NCBI GenBank assembly: GCA_047626195.1
Contig: JBLHSN010000246.1
Span: 1 to 9,114, forward strand
Direction: 5' to 3'
Length of the DNA stretch: 9,114 nucleotides
Origin: CAJXTB01 sp047626195
GTDB lineage: Bacteria > Myxococcota_A > UBA796 > GCA-2862545
The notes under the pieces were generated by a model. It was not told the origin of the DNA. It ran no database searches and saw nothing but the letters and a program-made list of their open reading frames with translations. The position numbers and the translations under genes were made by a program. This document shows positions 1-6,265 of the stretch, piece after piece; positions within the stretch are counted from its first letter, which is position 1; each line of letters opens with the position of its first letter.

Positions 1-1769
1 AGTCTGTTGGCCTGATACTGCGTGGCATTGAAGGTCAACGTTTTGGACTGGGTTCCCCCCATGTCTTGATTGACCAGAGCTCGTGCGGATGACCCATATT
101 GAATGTACGCCAGTCTCCAGGACGACGAAATTCCGGCAAGGGGAAGTTGGTAGCCGTCGATCGATATCGTGCACACGTCCACGCCGGCGACGTACACGCG
201 CTGGTCATTTCCAGAGTGCGCGATGTCGAAGGCTGCGGCGGAACAGAGGCCATTGGCGCAATGGAACCGCTCTGGAACGAATGGAGAGGTCGTGTCGGCG
301 CCGGATGCGAGCCGTGGGGAGTACATCGTTTCATAGCGAACGGCGCCAAAGTGTGGGTCGCCGTTGGTGTTTCGGAAGAAGTCCTCTGCGAACTCCGATG
401 TCGCCAAACACGATGTCACCACGTTGGGATTGGTGAACACGTTGATGGTCCGGTCCGGTCCGGGTGTGTTGGGTGTGTTGTAGAGGACGCACAGATTGAC
501 GCGGGTGCCGTCCACGAGGTTGGCGTACGCAATCCAGTCGCCACCGCCTGAACACGTGAAGGTATAGTCGATGGTCACATCTACGGTCTCGGAACCCGTA
601 TTTCCAGCGCCATCGGTCGCCTCAATCCCCAGCGTGGCACCCGTATCAAAATCGCTCGCCCCGACGGTCGTCAGCACAAGCAGTCCGGTATTGGAAATTT
701 CGAAGTACGGCGTAGCGCCACCAGGGTCGCCCGATACAATCGCGTAGTGAACGATGTCGTCGTTATTGTCGGTGGCGACGACTTGTCCCACCGTCGCTCC
801 GCTGTCCGCGGCGAGGCTGATGCCGAAGCTCTGACCTCCGGAGATGGTGGGTGGGACGATGTCCAAGGGGTTGCCGTCGATCACGGTGCCGCGGAGAATC
901 CATGTGTCATCCTGCACAATCCCTCTGGCACCCACACGCACATGCGCGCCAAGGCGGGAATTGGCCCCGATGGACGCGTCATCATCGAGGGTGCTGCCGC
1001 GTCCAATGGCGGACTGTTCATCGACCGTAACTCCGCTGCCAAAGACCGCTTGCTTGCGGACCCGCACTTGCGTGGCAAGCGTGAGGTCGGGCCCGGCTGT
1101 AGTGTTTGGTCCGATAACGACGCCCTGTGCCAAGTTCGCGCGCTCGCCAAGCGTTGTAGACCGTGCCACCACTGTGCCCGCGCCTATGCGGCAGTCTGAA
1201 CCCAGGGTCACCAGGTTTCCGAGGGTGACGAAGCTCCCATCAATGACGCACCGGTCGCCGAGGGAGGCGCCATAGCCGAGCGTGAGGTCGCCGAGCAATG
1301 CTGCGACGTCGCTACCCACCGAAGCCGACCGGCCAATCACACTGTCCGGCCCGATGACGGTCCCGCTTCCAACCTGCGCATTGCGGCCGATGACTGCCGC
1401 TGTGCCAAGTTCACTCCCCGAGCCGACCTGTGCACCAGCCGCCAGGTATGCCATCGCGCCTAGCGTTGAATCGGCGCCAAGATGGGCGCGGGTATCGATG
1501 ACCGCTCCGTCGCCAATGACCACGCCAGCATCGTAGGTTCCCAGAACGGTGGCAGTGGGGTGGACGCAGGTCTTGGCACCCTCTGGATGCGGCAGACCGA
1601 TGTCGTCGAAGCCGACGGGGCAAGTCTCCAGCGTTGCCTCCAGCCGTAGAGCGCCGGTGTCGCTGGCACGGGCGAAGGAGGCGTCAGGGCCTTCTTCACC
1701 CGCGCCTGGGGCCTGCCAGCCGGCCTCACACCCTACCAACGACGCATAGACCACCAACAGACCTCTCAT
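1..1769 (-). CDS. Lipoprotein with hexapeptide-repeat beta-helix and cadherin-like domain (C-terminus off window)
   Basis: The open frame runs without a stop from ATG at 1769 to the left edge, giving 589 residues; the end of the gene lies outside the window. A GGGAGGG ribosome site (1773-1779) precedes the start. The N-terminus MRGLLVVYASLVGC has a lipobox (LVGC, Cys14), so export and lipid anchoring are predicted. Residues ~70-300 are about 37 near-perfect hexapeptides of the form [LIV]-G-x-x-[AST]-x (e.g. AGVVIG, SGTVIG, RGSTLD), roughly 12 coils of a left-handed beta-helix. Residues ~303-405 resemble a cadherin repeat (ATDNNDD, GLLVLTT, DFDTGATL, EATDGAGNTGSETVDVTI). Residues ~405-589 form a Cys-containing domain I do not recognise. 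Hexapeptide helices are best known from cytoplasmic acyltransferases, but no acyltransferase active-site feature is visible, so a structural or adhesive surface role is likelier. It is divergent from the winged-helix gene. Confidence 0.85.
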   Translation of the reverse strand, partial: MRGLLVVYASLVGCEAGWQAPGAGEEGPDASFARASDTGALRLEATLETCPVGFDDIGLPHPEGAKTCVHPTATVLGTYDAGVVIGDGAVIDTRAHLGADSTLGAMAYLAAGAQVGSGSELGTAAVIGRNAQVGSGTVIGPDSVIGRSASVGSDVAALLGDLTLGYGASLGDRCVIDGSFVTLGNLVTLGSDCRIGAGTVVARSTTLGERANLAQGVVIGPNTTAGPDLTLATQVRVRKQAVFGSGVTVDEQSAIGRGSTLDDDASIGANSRLGAHVRVGARGIVQDDTWILRGTVIDGNPLDIVPPTISGGQSFGISLAADSGATVGQVVATDNNDDIVHYAIVSGDPGGATPYFEISNTGLLVLTTVGASDFDTGATLGIEATDGAGNTGSETVDVTIDYTFTCSGGGDWIAYANLVDGTRVNLCVLYNTPNTPGPDRTINVFTNPNVVTSCLATSEFAEDFFRNTNGDPHFGAVRYETMYSPRLASGADTTSPFVPERFHCANGLCSAAAFDIAHSGNDQRVYVAGVDVCTISIDGYQLPLAGISSSWRLAYIQYGSSARALVNQDMGGTQSKTLTFNATQYQANR

Positions 1770-1921
1770 GGACCCTCCCCGGTCCCGAACCTAGTGGCGC
1801 TGCTCCATATTTACTAGCCACAATGGCGTTGGCACACAAACCACACACAGTGTGCGTGGTGAGCCGGGATGCCGTGTACGAAACCAGTGAATTACAGCGA
1901 GTCCATGGCACCGGAGGAGCT
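1770..1921. promoter_or_regulatory. Divergent intergenic control region
   Basis: This 152-bp stretch separates the lipoprotein start from the chosen start of the winged-helix gene, so both promoters should lie here. On the minus strand a TAAATA (around 1807-1812) could be a -10 box for the lipoprotein, with no convincing -35. CACACA occurs at 1833-1838 and again at 1844-1849, an 11-bp offset, and the second copy is part of CACACAGTGTG (1844-1854), a 5-bp-arm inverted repeat around a central A. OmpR/PhoB-type domains usually bind direct repeats at about 11-bp pitch, so this is a plausible operator, but the motif is low in complexity. Confidence 0.35.
1913..1917 (+). promoter_or_regulatory. Ribosome-binding site deciding the winged-helix start
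   Basis: GGAGG lies 4 nt before GTG 1922. The same GGAGG-N4 arrangement precedes the chosen channel and tail-hub starts. The in-frame ATG at 1823 has no such site. Confidence 0.55.
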
Positions 1922-2425
1922 GTGACGCTTACGCCACATGACCTGCAGATTCATGCGGACCCCGACTTGTGGTGGCGTGCGCCTCGAACGGTCGTAGGGC
2001 AGGGGGTGCTGCAGGTGTTGCTGTCCGAACGTGAGGCCGCCATCCTGGGTGCCTTGGTGATGGCGGGTGGCAGTCCGGTGCCGCGCGAAGTCCTGGCTTC
2101 TCTGATCGATCCGGACAACCCGCGGGCCGTTGACTACGTGGTGCGGCGGATCCGGGCCAAGGTTGAGCCCAACCCGCTGGACCCGGTGGTTGTTCAATCG
2201 GTTCAGGGTATTGGCTACCGAATCGCTACGGTGGGTGGTTCTGACCTTGTTCGACACAGGACACCCCATGTTGGCGTGGCCAAAGTCCCTGGAAATCTGA
2301 GCCGACTCACACACTCGGACCCAGAGCTTGCGGGGACGTCTGGTTCGCTAGGTCACCTCTGGGTCTGTCGCCTGACGGTGTTCCTCGAGCATCCATACCG
2401 TTGGGCGAGCCTCTTCCACGTCTGA
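1922..2425 (+). CDS. Winged-helix (OmpR/PhoB C-terminal type) transcriptional regulator without receiver domain
   Basis: The 167-residue product is a DNA-binding protein. Residues ~2-33 form the lead-in strands. Residues 35-63 give the first helices (SEREAAILGALV, then PREVLASLI). Residues 68-82 are the recognition helix (RAVDYVVRRIRAKVE), and residues 91-101 are the wing hairpin (VQSVQGIGYRI). This order and the signature match the Trans_reg_C family, where recognition helices read like VDVHIRRLRKK and the wing like VRGVGYR. There is no phospho-acceptor domain and no transmembrane segment, so the input signal is unknown. GTG 1922 is preferred because GGAGG lies 4 nt upstream and because G/C at third positions is visibly lower in 1823-1921; the in-frame ATG at 1823 would add 33 residues. 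Residues ~105-167 form a tail with no recognised domain. It is divergent from the lipoprotein and a candidate regulator of it. Confidence 0.75.
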   Translation: MTLTPHDLQIHADPDLWWRAPRTVVGQGVLQVLLSEREAAILGALVMAGGSPVPREVLASLIDPDNPRAVDYVVRRIRAKVEPNPLDPVVVQSVQGIGYRIATVGGSDLVRHRTPHVGVAKVPGNLSRLTHSDPELAGTSGSLGHLWVCRLTVFLEHPYRWASLFHV

Positions 2426-2435
2426 TGCCGCGACG

Positions 2436-2453
2436 TGTACGGGGCCCCGTACA
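2436..2453. repeat. 18-bp perfect palindrome
   Basis: The sequence tgtacggggccccgtaca is fully self-complementary and starts 11 nt after the regulator stop codon. There is no loop and no following T-run, so it does not look like a classical intrinsic terminator. A binding site for a dimeric protein, or a cruciform-forming site, is possible. Confidence 0.6.
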
Positions 2454-2592
2454 ATGCGTGCACGGACTCGAGGATGATGAGGCAGTGGTTTCCTGGCCGC
2501 GCGGCATCGGCTCCGCACTACAGACGACCCGCAGTGAGCGCACTGGATACCGATCCGATGGGCCTGCGTGAGGTCAGCAAAGCACCGGTGAC

Positions 2593-2942
2593 TCAGGCGC
2601 CCGCGCCGAGAGCGTTGCTGTCGACGTCATTCAGCAACACGACAAAGTAGCCATCGACAACGGGGACGCTGCCGGGATCCCTGTGTGCCAGGTAGTGCCG
2701 GTCTGCGCTGCCGAGCACAGCTCCATCCCCTGCTGGTTGCCGTGCTCCGGGGTGCCCAGCATGTCGAGCGCGCGGTACGAGTCCTTCACAGGAGCTGCGC
2801 TTATCGCACTCACGTACAAGAGAGCCACACACAACAAGAGTCGCGTCAGTGCCCCACTGAGGGCTAGCCGAATACCGTGTGTGGCGCTAAATTTGCCGTT
2901 GCCCGGAACCGCTACGATGTGCCGTTCACGACCGCCCTGCAC
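2593..2942 (-). pseudogene. Possible frameshifted small secreted protein
   Basis: One minus-strand frame (GTG 2942 down to the stop at 2631) encodes a good Sec-type signal, ALTRLLLCVALLYVSAISAA, followed by APVKDSYRALDMLGTPEHG. A second frame ending at 2593 reads protein-like through its last ~40 residues (DRHYLAHRDPGSVPVVDGYF, then VVLLNDVDSNALG) with G/C-rich third positions. Joining the two near 2700-2720 needs a -1 shift, as one lost base would cause, and would give a secreted protein of about 115 residues. No family is recognised. The n-region before the hydrophobic core is unusually long (about 34 residues) and no strong ribosome site is seen. It may instead be a chance ORF or a sequencing error in an intact gene. 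Confidence 0.3.
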
Positions 2943-3136
2943 CCCCGAGAGGAATCCTTTGGCCTAGACGCGCCACTGATAGACAGCCCGGCGGGCTTGG
3001 CCCGGCGAAGCACGCTGCCCGAGTTCCCGCTCACAGGCCGTGGACAGGACAACACAGGCCCGGCAATGCAGAAAGGTGTCAACGGGGGAAGACCAAAGCC
3101 GCCGAGTTTGTAACAATGCACAACCCCATCGAAACC

Positions 3137-3141
3137 GGAGG
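3137..3141 (+). promoter_or_regulatory. Ribosome-binding site deciding the channel start
   Basis: GGAGG lies 4 nt before GTG 3146, placing a normal signal peptide at the N-terminus. ATG 3116 lacks a ribosome site and would put ten extra polar residues ahead of it. Confidence 0.55.
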
Positions 3142-3145
3142 CCGA

Positions 3146-4255
3146 GTGGCCCACTGTTCTCACTGGCTGGTCGTGGTCTTCGGGCTGTGGCTCACGGTGC
3201 TCTGCCCGAGCGCTCATGCCCAAGATAATCTGGACCCGGTCGCTCAAGCGGCTGCCGAGCTCCCCACTCGAATGGTGGTCAGTACCAAGCCATTCAAACC
3301 CTTTGTGTTCGAGAGTAATGGAGAGTGGACTGGCTTTTCATTGGAGCTGTGGAGTGAAGTCGCTAACCGCCTGGATGTCGAGTACGAGCTGCTGCACACC
3401 ACATCCGTCGGCGACTTACTCGACACGGTTCGCGACGAATCGGCTGACATTGCTGTGGCCGGGCTGAGCATCACTTCTGCACGGGAACAAAGCGTAGACT
3501 TTACCCATGCTTTCTACGAATCTGGGCTCCAAATTTTAGTCAAAAATGATGGATCAAGCGGGGTGTTTGGCGCACTCAGCTCGCTGCTTCCCGCCGTCGG
3601 CAAAGCATTTGGCCTATTGGCCATCCTCATCTTTTGCGTCGGAAACCTCGTATGGTTTCTGGAGAGAAAGACCAACCCGGACATGTTTTCCCCACGGTAC
3701 TTTTCAGGCATTTGGGATGGCTTTTGGTGGGCCGCCGTCACGCTGACAACAGTCGGCTACGGCGACCACATTCCAAAGAGCCGAGGCGGACGCGTCGTCG
3801 CCTTGTTCTGGATGTTCTCTGGAATTCTGGTCATTTCATACTTCACAGCCACCGTCACCAGCACAATGACCATCCAACACTTCGAGTCGTCTATCAGCAG
3901 CACCGATGACTTGGCTGGACGGCTCGTCGGAACCACCCAGGGCAGTACCACTGCGGACTGGCTCGTCACGATCGCAGCGCGCGTTGTCCCGTTTGACACC
4001 ATTGAAGAAGCGTACATTGCACTCGATGAGGGCACTATCGAAGCGGTCGTGTACGACTCACCGGTGCTGATGTACTACTCGAGCCACGAAGGAGCCGGTA
4101 GCACCCACGTGGTCGGCCCCGTATTTCAACGCCAGCCGTACGGGTTTGCCTTGCAAGAGGGCTCCGAGCTACGCGAGGGCATCAATCAGGCGCTGCTTTC
4201 AATCCGCGAAGACGGTACCTACCAAACCCTCTACACGCGATGGTTTGGCGGGTAG
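3146..4255 (+). CDS. GluR0-type ligand-gated potassium channel (prokaryotic ionotropic glutamate receptor)
   Basis: The 369-residue product is an inner-membrane channel opened by a small ligand, probably an amino acid, bound on its periplasmic side. Domain order, numbered from GTG 3146, is: signal peptide 1-25 ending AHA; first half of a periplasmic solute-binding domain (SBP_bac_3 type) ~41-135, with the conserved ligand-carboxylate Arg113 in TSAREQSVDF; TM1 ~154-173; pore loop ~190-206 ending TTVGYGD (202-207 is TVGYGD); TM2 ~217-238; and the second ligand-binding half ~245-369, with Asp304 (VVYD) where the family contacts the ligand amino group. This split binding domain around a two-helix pore is the GluR0 architecture known from Synechocystis, and TVGYGD is the potassium selectivity signature. 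No part appears missing. The exact ligand cannot be read from sequence. The gene seems to be single, flanked by long non-coding stretches. ATG 3116 is an alternative start adding 10 residues. Confidence 0.9.
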   Translation: MAHCSHWLVVVFGLWLTVLCPSAHAQDNLDPVAQAAAELPTRMVVSTKPFKPFVFESNGEWTGFSLELWSEVANRLDVEYELLHTTSVGDLLDTVRDESADIAVAGLSITSAREQSVDFTHAFYESGLQILVKNDGSSGVFGALSSLLPAVGKAFGLLAILIFCVGNLVWFLERKTNPDMFSPRYFSGIWDGFWWAAVTLTTVGYGDHIPKSRGGRVVALFWMFSGILVISYFTATVTSTMTIQHFESSISSTDDLAGRLVGTTQGSTTADWLVTIAARVVPFDTIEEAYIALDEGTIEAVVYDSPVLMYYSSHEGAGSTHVVGPVFQRQPYGFALQEGSELREGINQALLSIREDGTYQTLYTRWFGG

Positions 4256-4304
4256 TCGAACGGCGGACGAGTCGCAGCCCAACTCGTCCGCTGTGCAGTT
4301 CGAC
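4255..4304 (+). terminator. Two-part hairpin after the channel gene
   Basis: The inner stem is gcggacgagt (4263-4272) with actcgtccgc (4282-4291), a perfect 10-bp match around a 9-nt loop. The outer stem is gtcgaac (4255-4261) with gttcgac (4298-4304), separated by a 1-nt and a 6-nt bulge. The outer arm begins at the last base of the TAG stop. There is no T-run, so it may end transcription poorly or mainly protect the 3' end of the mRNA. Confidence 0.55.
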
Positions 4305-4483
4305 GGAGCGGCTTACACGATCGCCAGATGGATTAGTCGTGGTTCTATGAAGAACGCACATGCACGGAACCGCTCTGCACACCGGTTACCTGCTGACCAA
4401 CGTCTATCAACGGCATTCGCTCCACGTATCAATAGGCTATGAACTGTTGAATCCCGGCCATCACGCCGCACTGCGAGGTCCAA

Positions 4484-5287
4484 ATGCCCACCATGACGAT
4501 TGCACAGCAGGCGGCCACGAAGGCTCGAAGCAAGGGACTTGGGGCCGAGGACGGACCCAGCGATTCGCTCCGCGACCCGCTGATGTCGGACGGCGGTGGG
4601 GTCACCCCGCTAGTGGGCGTACGTCAAAAAGAGCGTTCACTGGATGGCCTCCGGTCCGCGGCGCGAGCAACCGAGGGCCACTTTATGGACGTGGTCATGA
4701 ACATCGCCGCGTCCACGGGCGGAAAGACGTCGTTCCCAGGCTTGAAGAAGCTGAAGCGCACTGCGGAGAAGATTGGAGAAGATTACGCCGGTGAATCCGG
4801 TAGAATCACCGACCTCGTGCGCGGCAGCATCACTTACAAGTCCATCGAAGGAGCCGAGTCAGGCCTCAGCCGGATTGAAGCCCTCGAGGCAGATGAAGCC
4901 TTCAAGTCAATCTCGAAAGTTGAAGATAAAAAGCAGCGATTCCTTGAGCCCGGCGGAGGCTATAAGGACATCAACGTGAAGATCCGTATGGGCAACGGGA
5001 TGGTTGTTGAACTCCAGCTCGCCGTCACCGCGATCGATCAAGCCAAGCACGAAGGCGGACACGCTGTGTACGATGTCATCCGTACAATGGAGCCCAAGCT
5101 TAGCGACTACTCCGTCGAAGAACAGGCCGACTACGCCGAGTTTATCGCCTTTCAGGACGAGATCTACGCTACGGCAACCGACCTCGCGAAGGCCGGGGGC
5201 GAGGTCAGCGCAGACCAAGCGTCAATCTGGAAATCCGACCCACGCATGACCAAAGTGGAAGCCTACAAGACCAAGCTTGGCGTCTGA
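4484..5287 (+). CDS. RelA/SpoT-like nucleotidyltransferase-domain protein, possible effector
   Basis: The 267-residue protein has a low-complexity N-terminus (1-50), a linker, then a RelA/SpoT-like fold at ~65-202. Visible counterparts of alarmone-synthetase motifs are a basic helix KKLKRTAEKI (88-97), the metal-site Asp110 in DLVRG, Tyr160 in GGGYKDINVKI at the place of GYQSLH, and Glu176 in VVELQL at the place of EIQIRT. Lys188, His193 and Arg200 (QAKHEGGHAVYDVIR) are further likely conserved positions. Residues 203-267 are helical with no known domain. There is no HD hydrolase, TGS or ACT domain, so this is not a housekeeping Rel. It could make (p)ppGpp-like nucleotides, or be a pyrophosphokinase toxin like the T6SS effector Tas1, or have another activity on the same fold. 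ATG 4484 has GAGG 5 nt upstream. There is no signal peptide and no obvious immunity or antitoxin gene beside it. It converges on a tail-hub gene 86 bp away. Confidence 0.65.
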   Translation: MPTMTIAQQAATKARSKGLGAEDGPSDSLRDPLMSDGGGVTPLVGVRQKERSLDGLRSAARATEGHFMDVVMNIAASTGGKTSFPGLKKLKRTAEKIGEDYAGESGRITDLVRGSITYKSIEGAESGLSRIEALEADEAFKSISKVEDKKQRFLEPGGGYKDINVKIRMGNGMVVELQLAVTAIDQAKHEGGHAVYDVIRTMEPKLSDYSVEEQADYAEFIAFQDEIYATATDLAKAGGEVSADQASIWKSDPRMTKVEAYKTKLGV

Positions 5288-5322
5288 CAGGTCCGTCGCT
5301 TGCCAGCTCCGGCGATGTGTCG

Positions 5323-5340
5323 GGCTCCCCCATCGGAGCC
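5323..5340. terminator. Small hairpin between convergent genes
   Basis: ggctcc (5323-5328) pairs with ggagcc (5335-5340) around a 6-nt loop, in the 86-bp gap between the two convergent stop codons. It could serve both genes. The stem is short and no T-run follows on either strand. Confidence 0.35.
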
Positions 5341-5373
5341 AGACCGCACAGACGACGAGACCGAGCAGACAGG

Positions 5374-6192
5374 TCACCCGGGTAGCCGAACGAGGGTGAG
5401 CGTCTGCTCATAGTGCCCGGGTCCAAGGTGGTGGATGATGTCCTGCGCATACCAGGAGCCGTCGTCCTCTCCGAAGCCCTGCAGTGTGTGCACACCGCGG
5501 AGAACGCCACGAAGCGCCGTGCTCGCGTGCAGGCGCAGCTCGGCTACTCTGACGCCGGGCACAGGGGTGAATCGGCGCTCTTGCAGGCAGGCGCCAGGAG
5601 TGATTGGGGGCATCGCGGTCCGCTCCATGGCAAGCGGTCCCACGCGAACGATGTTCGACAGAGCCATCGGACCCGCCTTGCGGCTTACTACCAGCCCGTG
5701 TGCCGCGGCTGCGCGAGTGAGCCACGCGCCGTCCGACTCGCCGGGCAGGCATGCCACGGAGCCAATCTCAGATGGCACCAGAGAATCCGCCTTCACACCC
5801 GGCAGGTCCCAAGCGTGCAGGACCATGCGAACCTGAGCATCGAGCGGGCCCACCATTTGCGTGTGGCGCTCGTCCAGATCCGCCAGCAGATCCGTGCCCT
5901 CGATGCACCAGTCCGGGCCACTCAACCCCACGCTCGTCACCCGACCGTCCACCAACGAGTGGGGTACGATTCCAAACACAACACCCAGCACCATTCGCGA
6001 CCCGACCTGCAGGCTCTCATGATCCGACACCGGCTCGCCGTCGAGAAGTCCGGTCGGATCCAGCGTAATCCGAAACGACGCGCGACCCGCATCGGGCGTG
6101 TGCACGCGGACCTCGCGAACCGCTGAGACCTCCGCGCGTTCCGGGATGGGCGCCCCGACCAACCACAGCAACTCCACGCTCGCTTCCGCCAT
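5374..6192 (-). CDS. Phage late-control D / VgrG-like tail hub protein
   Basis: The 272-residue product resembles gpD-family proteins, which form the trimeric hub at the tip of phage tails and contractile injection systems. Supporting stretches are an N-terminal barrel region with FRITLDP (40-46) and GSRMVLGVVFG (64-74) leading to GRVTSVGLSG (83-92); a middle part with WLTRAAAAHGLVVS (157-170), the counterpart of the SDwefL..LA...Gl segment of gpD/VgrG; and a C-terminus (DDGSWYAQDIIHHLGPGHYE, then QTLTLVRL) typical of the gpD end, where a GxY...H...GPGGYET-like segment is common. ATG 6192 is chosen because GGAGG lies 4 nt upstream; ATG 6237 would add 15 residues. No other tail, sheath or baseplate gene is in the window, so whether it belongs to a prophage, an extracellular injection system or an orphan is unknown. 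It follows the RCC1 gene on the same strand by 73 bp. Confidence 0.6.
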   Translation of the reverse strand: MAEASVELLWLVGAPIPERAEVSAVREVRVHTPDAGRASFRITLDPTGLLDGEPVSDHESLQVGSRMVLGVVFGIVPHSLVDGRVTSVGLSGPDWCIEGTDLLADLDERHTQMVGPLDAQVRMVLHAWDLPGVKADSLVPSEIGSVACLPGESDGAWLTRAAAAHGLVVSRKAGPMALSNIVRVGPLAMERTAMPPITPGACLQERRFTPVPGVRVAELRLHASTALRGVLRGVHTLQGFGEDDGSWYAQDIIHHLGPGHYEQTLTLVRLPG

Positions 6193-6196
6193 ACGT

Positions 6197-6201
6197 CCTC
6201 C
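6197..6201 (-). promoter_or_regulatory. Ribosome-binding site deciding the tail-hub start
   Basis: GGAGG on the minus strand lies 4 nt before ATG 6192; the upstream in-frame ATG at 6237 has no such site. Confidence 0.55.
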
Positions 6202-6265
6202 AGTCCGCAACCCTACCGCAAGACGCGGCCGGGCCACGCGGGCCTAGACCGAGGGCTCCCCGCTG

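Larger units (their letters stand above)
2426..3145. other. Gene-poor region between regulator and channel
   Basis: No confident intact gene is visible in these 720 bases. They contain an 18-bp perfect palindrome just after the regulator, a doubtful frameshifted signal-peptide ORF on the minus strand, and presumably the promoter of the channel gene, for which I see no convincing -35/-10 pair. The plus-strand frames here have no recognisable domain. Confidence 0.5.

Noticed and set aside
747..1275. Two overlapping plus-strand frames opposite the beta-helix lipoprotein
   Set aside because: The minus strand is explained by hexapeptide repeats, a lipobox and a cadherin-like domain; the plus frames have no recognisable features.
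2435..2967. Small plus-strand ORFs between the regulator and the channel
   Set aside because: No ribosome site, domain or signal peptide; the first begins at the palindrome.
2985..2997. Short GC hairpin AGCCC-GGC-GGGCT
   Set aside because: A 5-bp stem with no nearby gene end is too weak to call a terminator in GC-rich DNA.
2912..3247. Minus-strand ORF overlapping the start of the channel gene
   Set aside because: It overlaps the channel signal peptide and has no recognisable features.
5413..6126. Plus-strand frame of 237 residues opposite the tail-hub gene
   Set aside because: It is basic and compositionally odd with no domain, and is antisense to a gpD-like protein with a good ribosome site.
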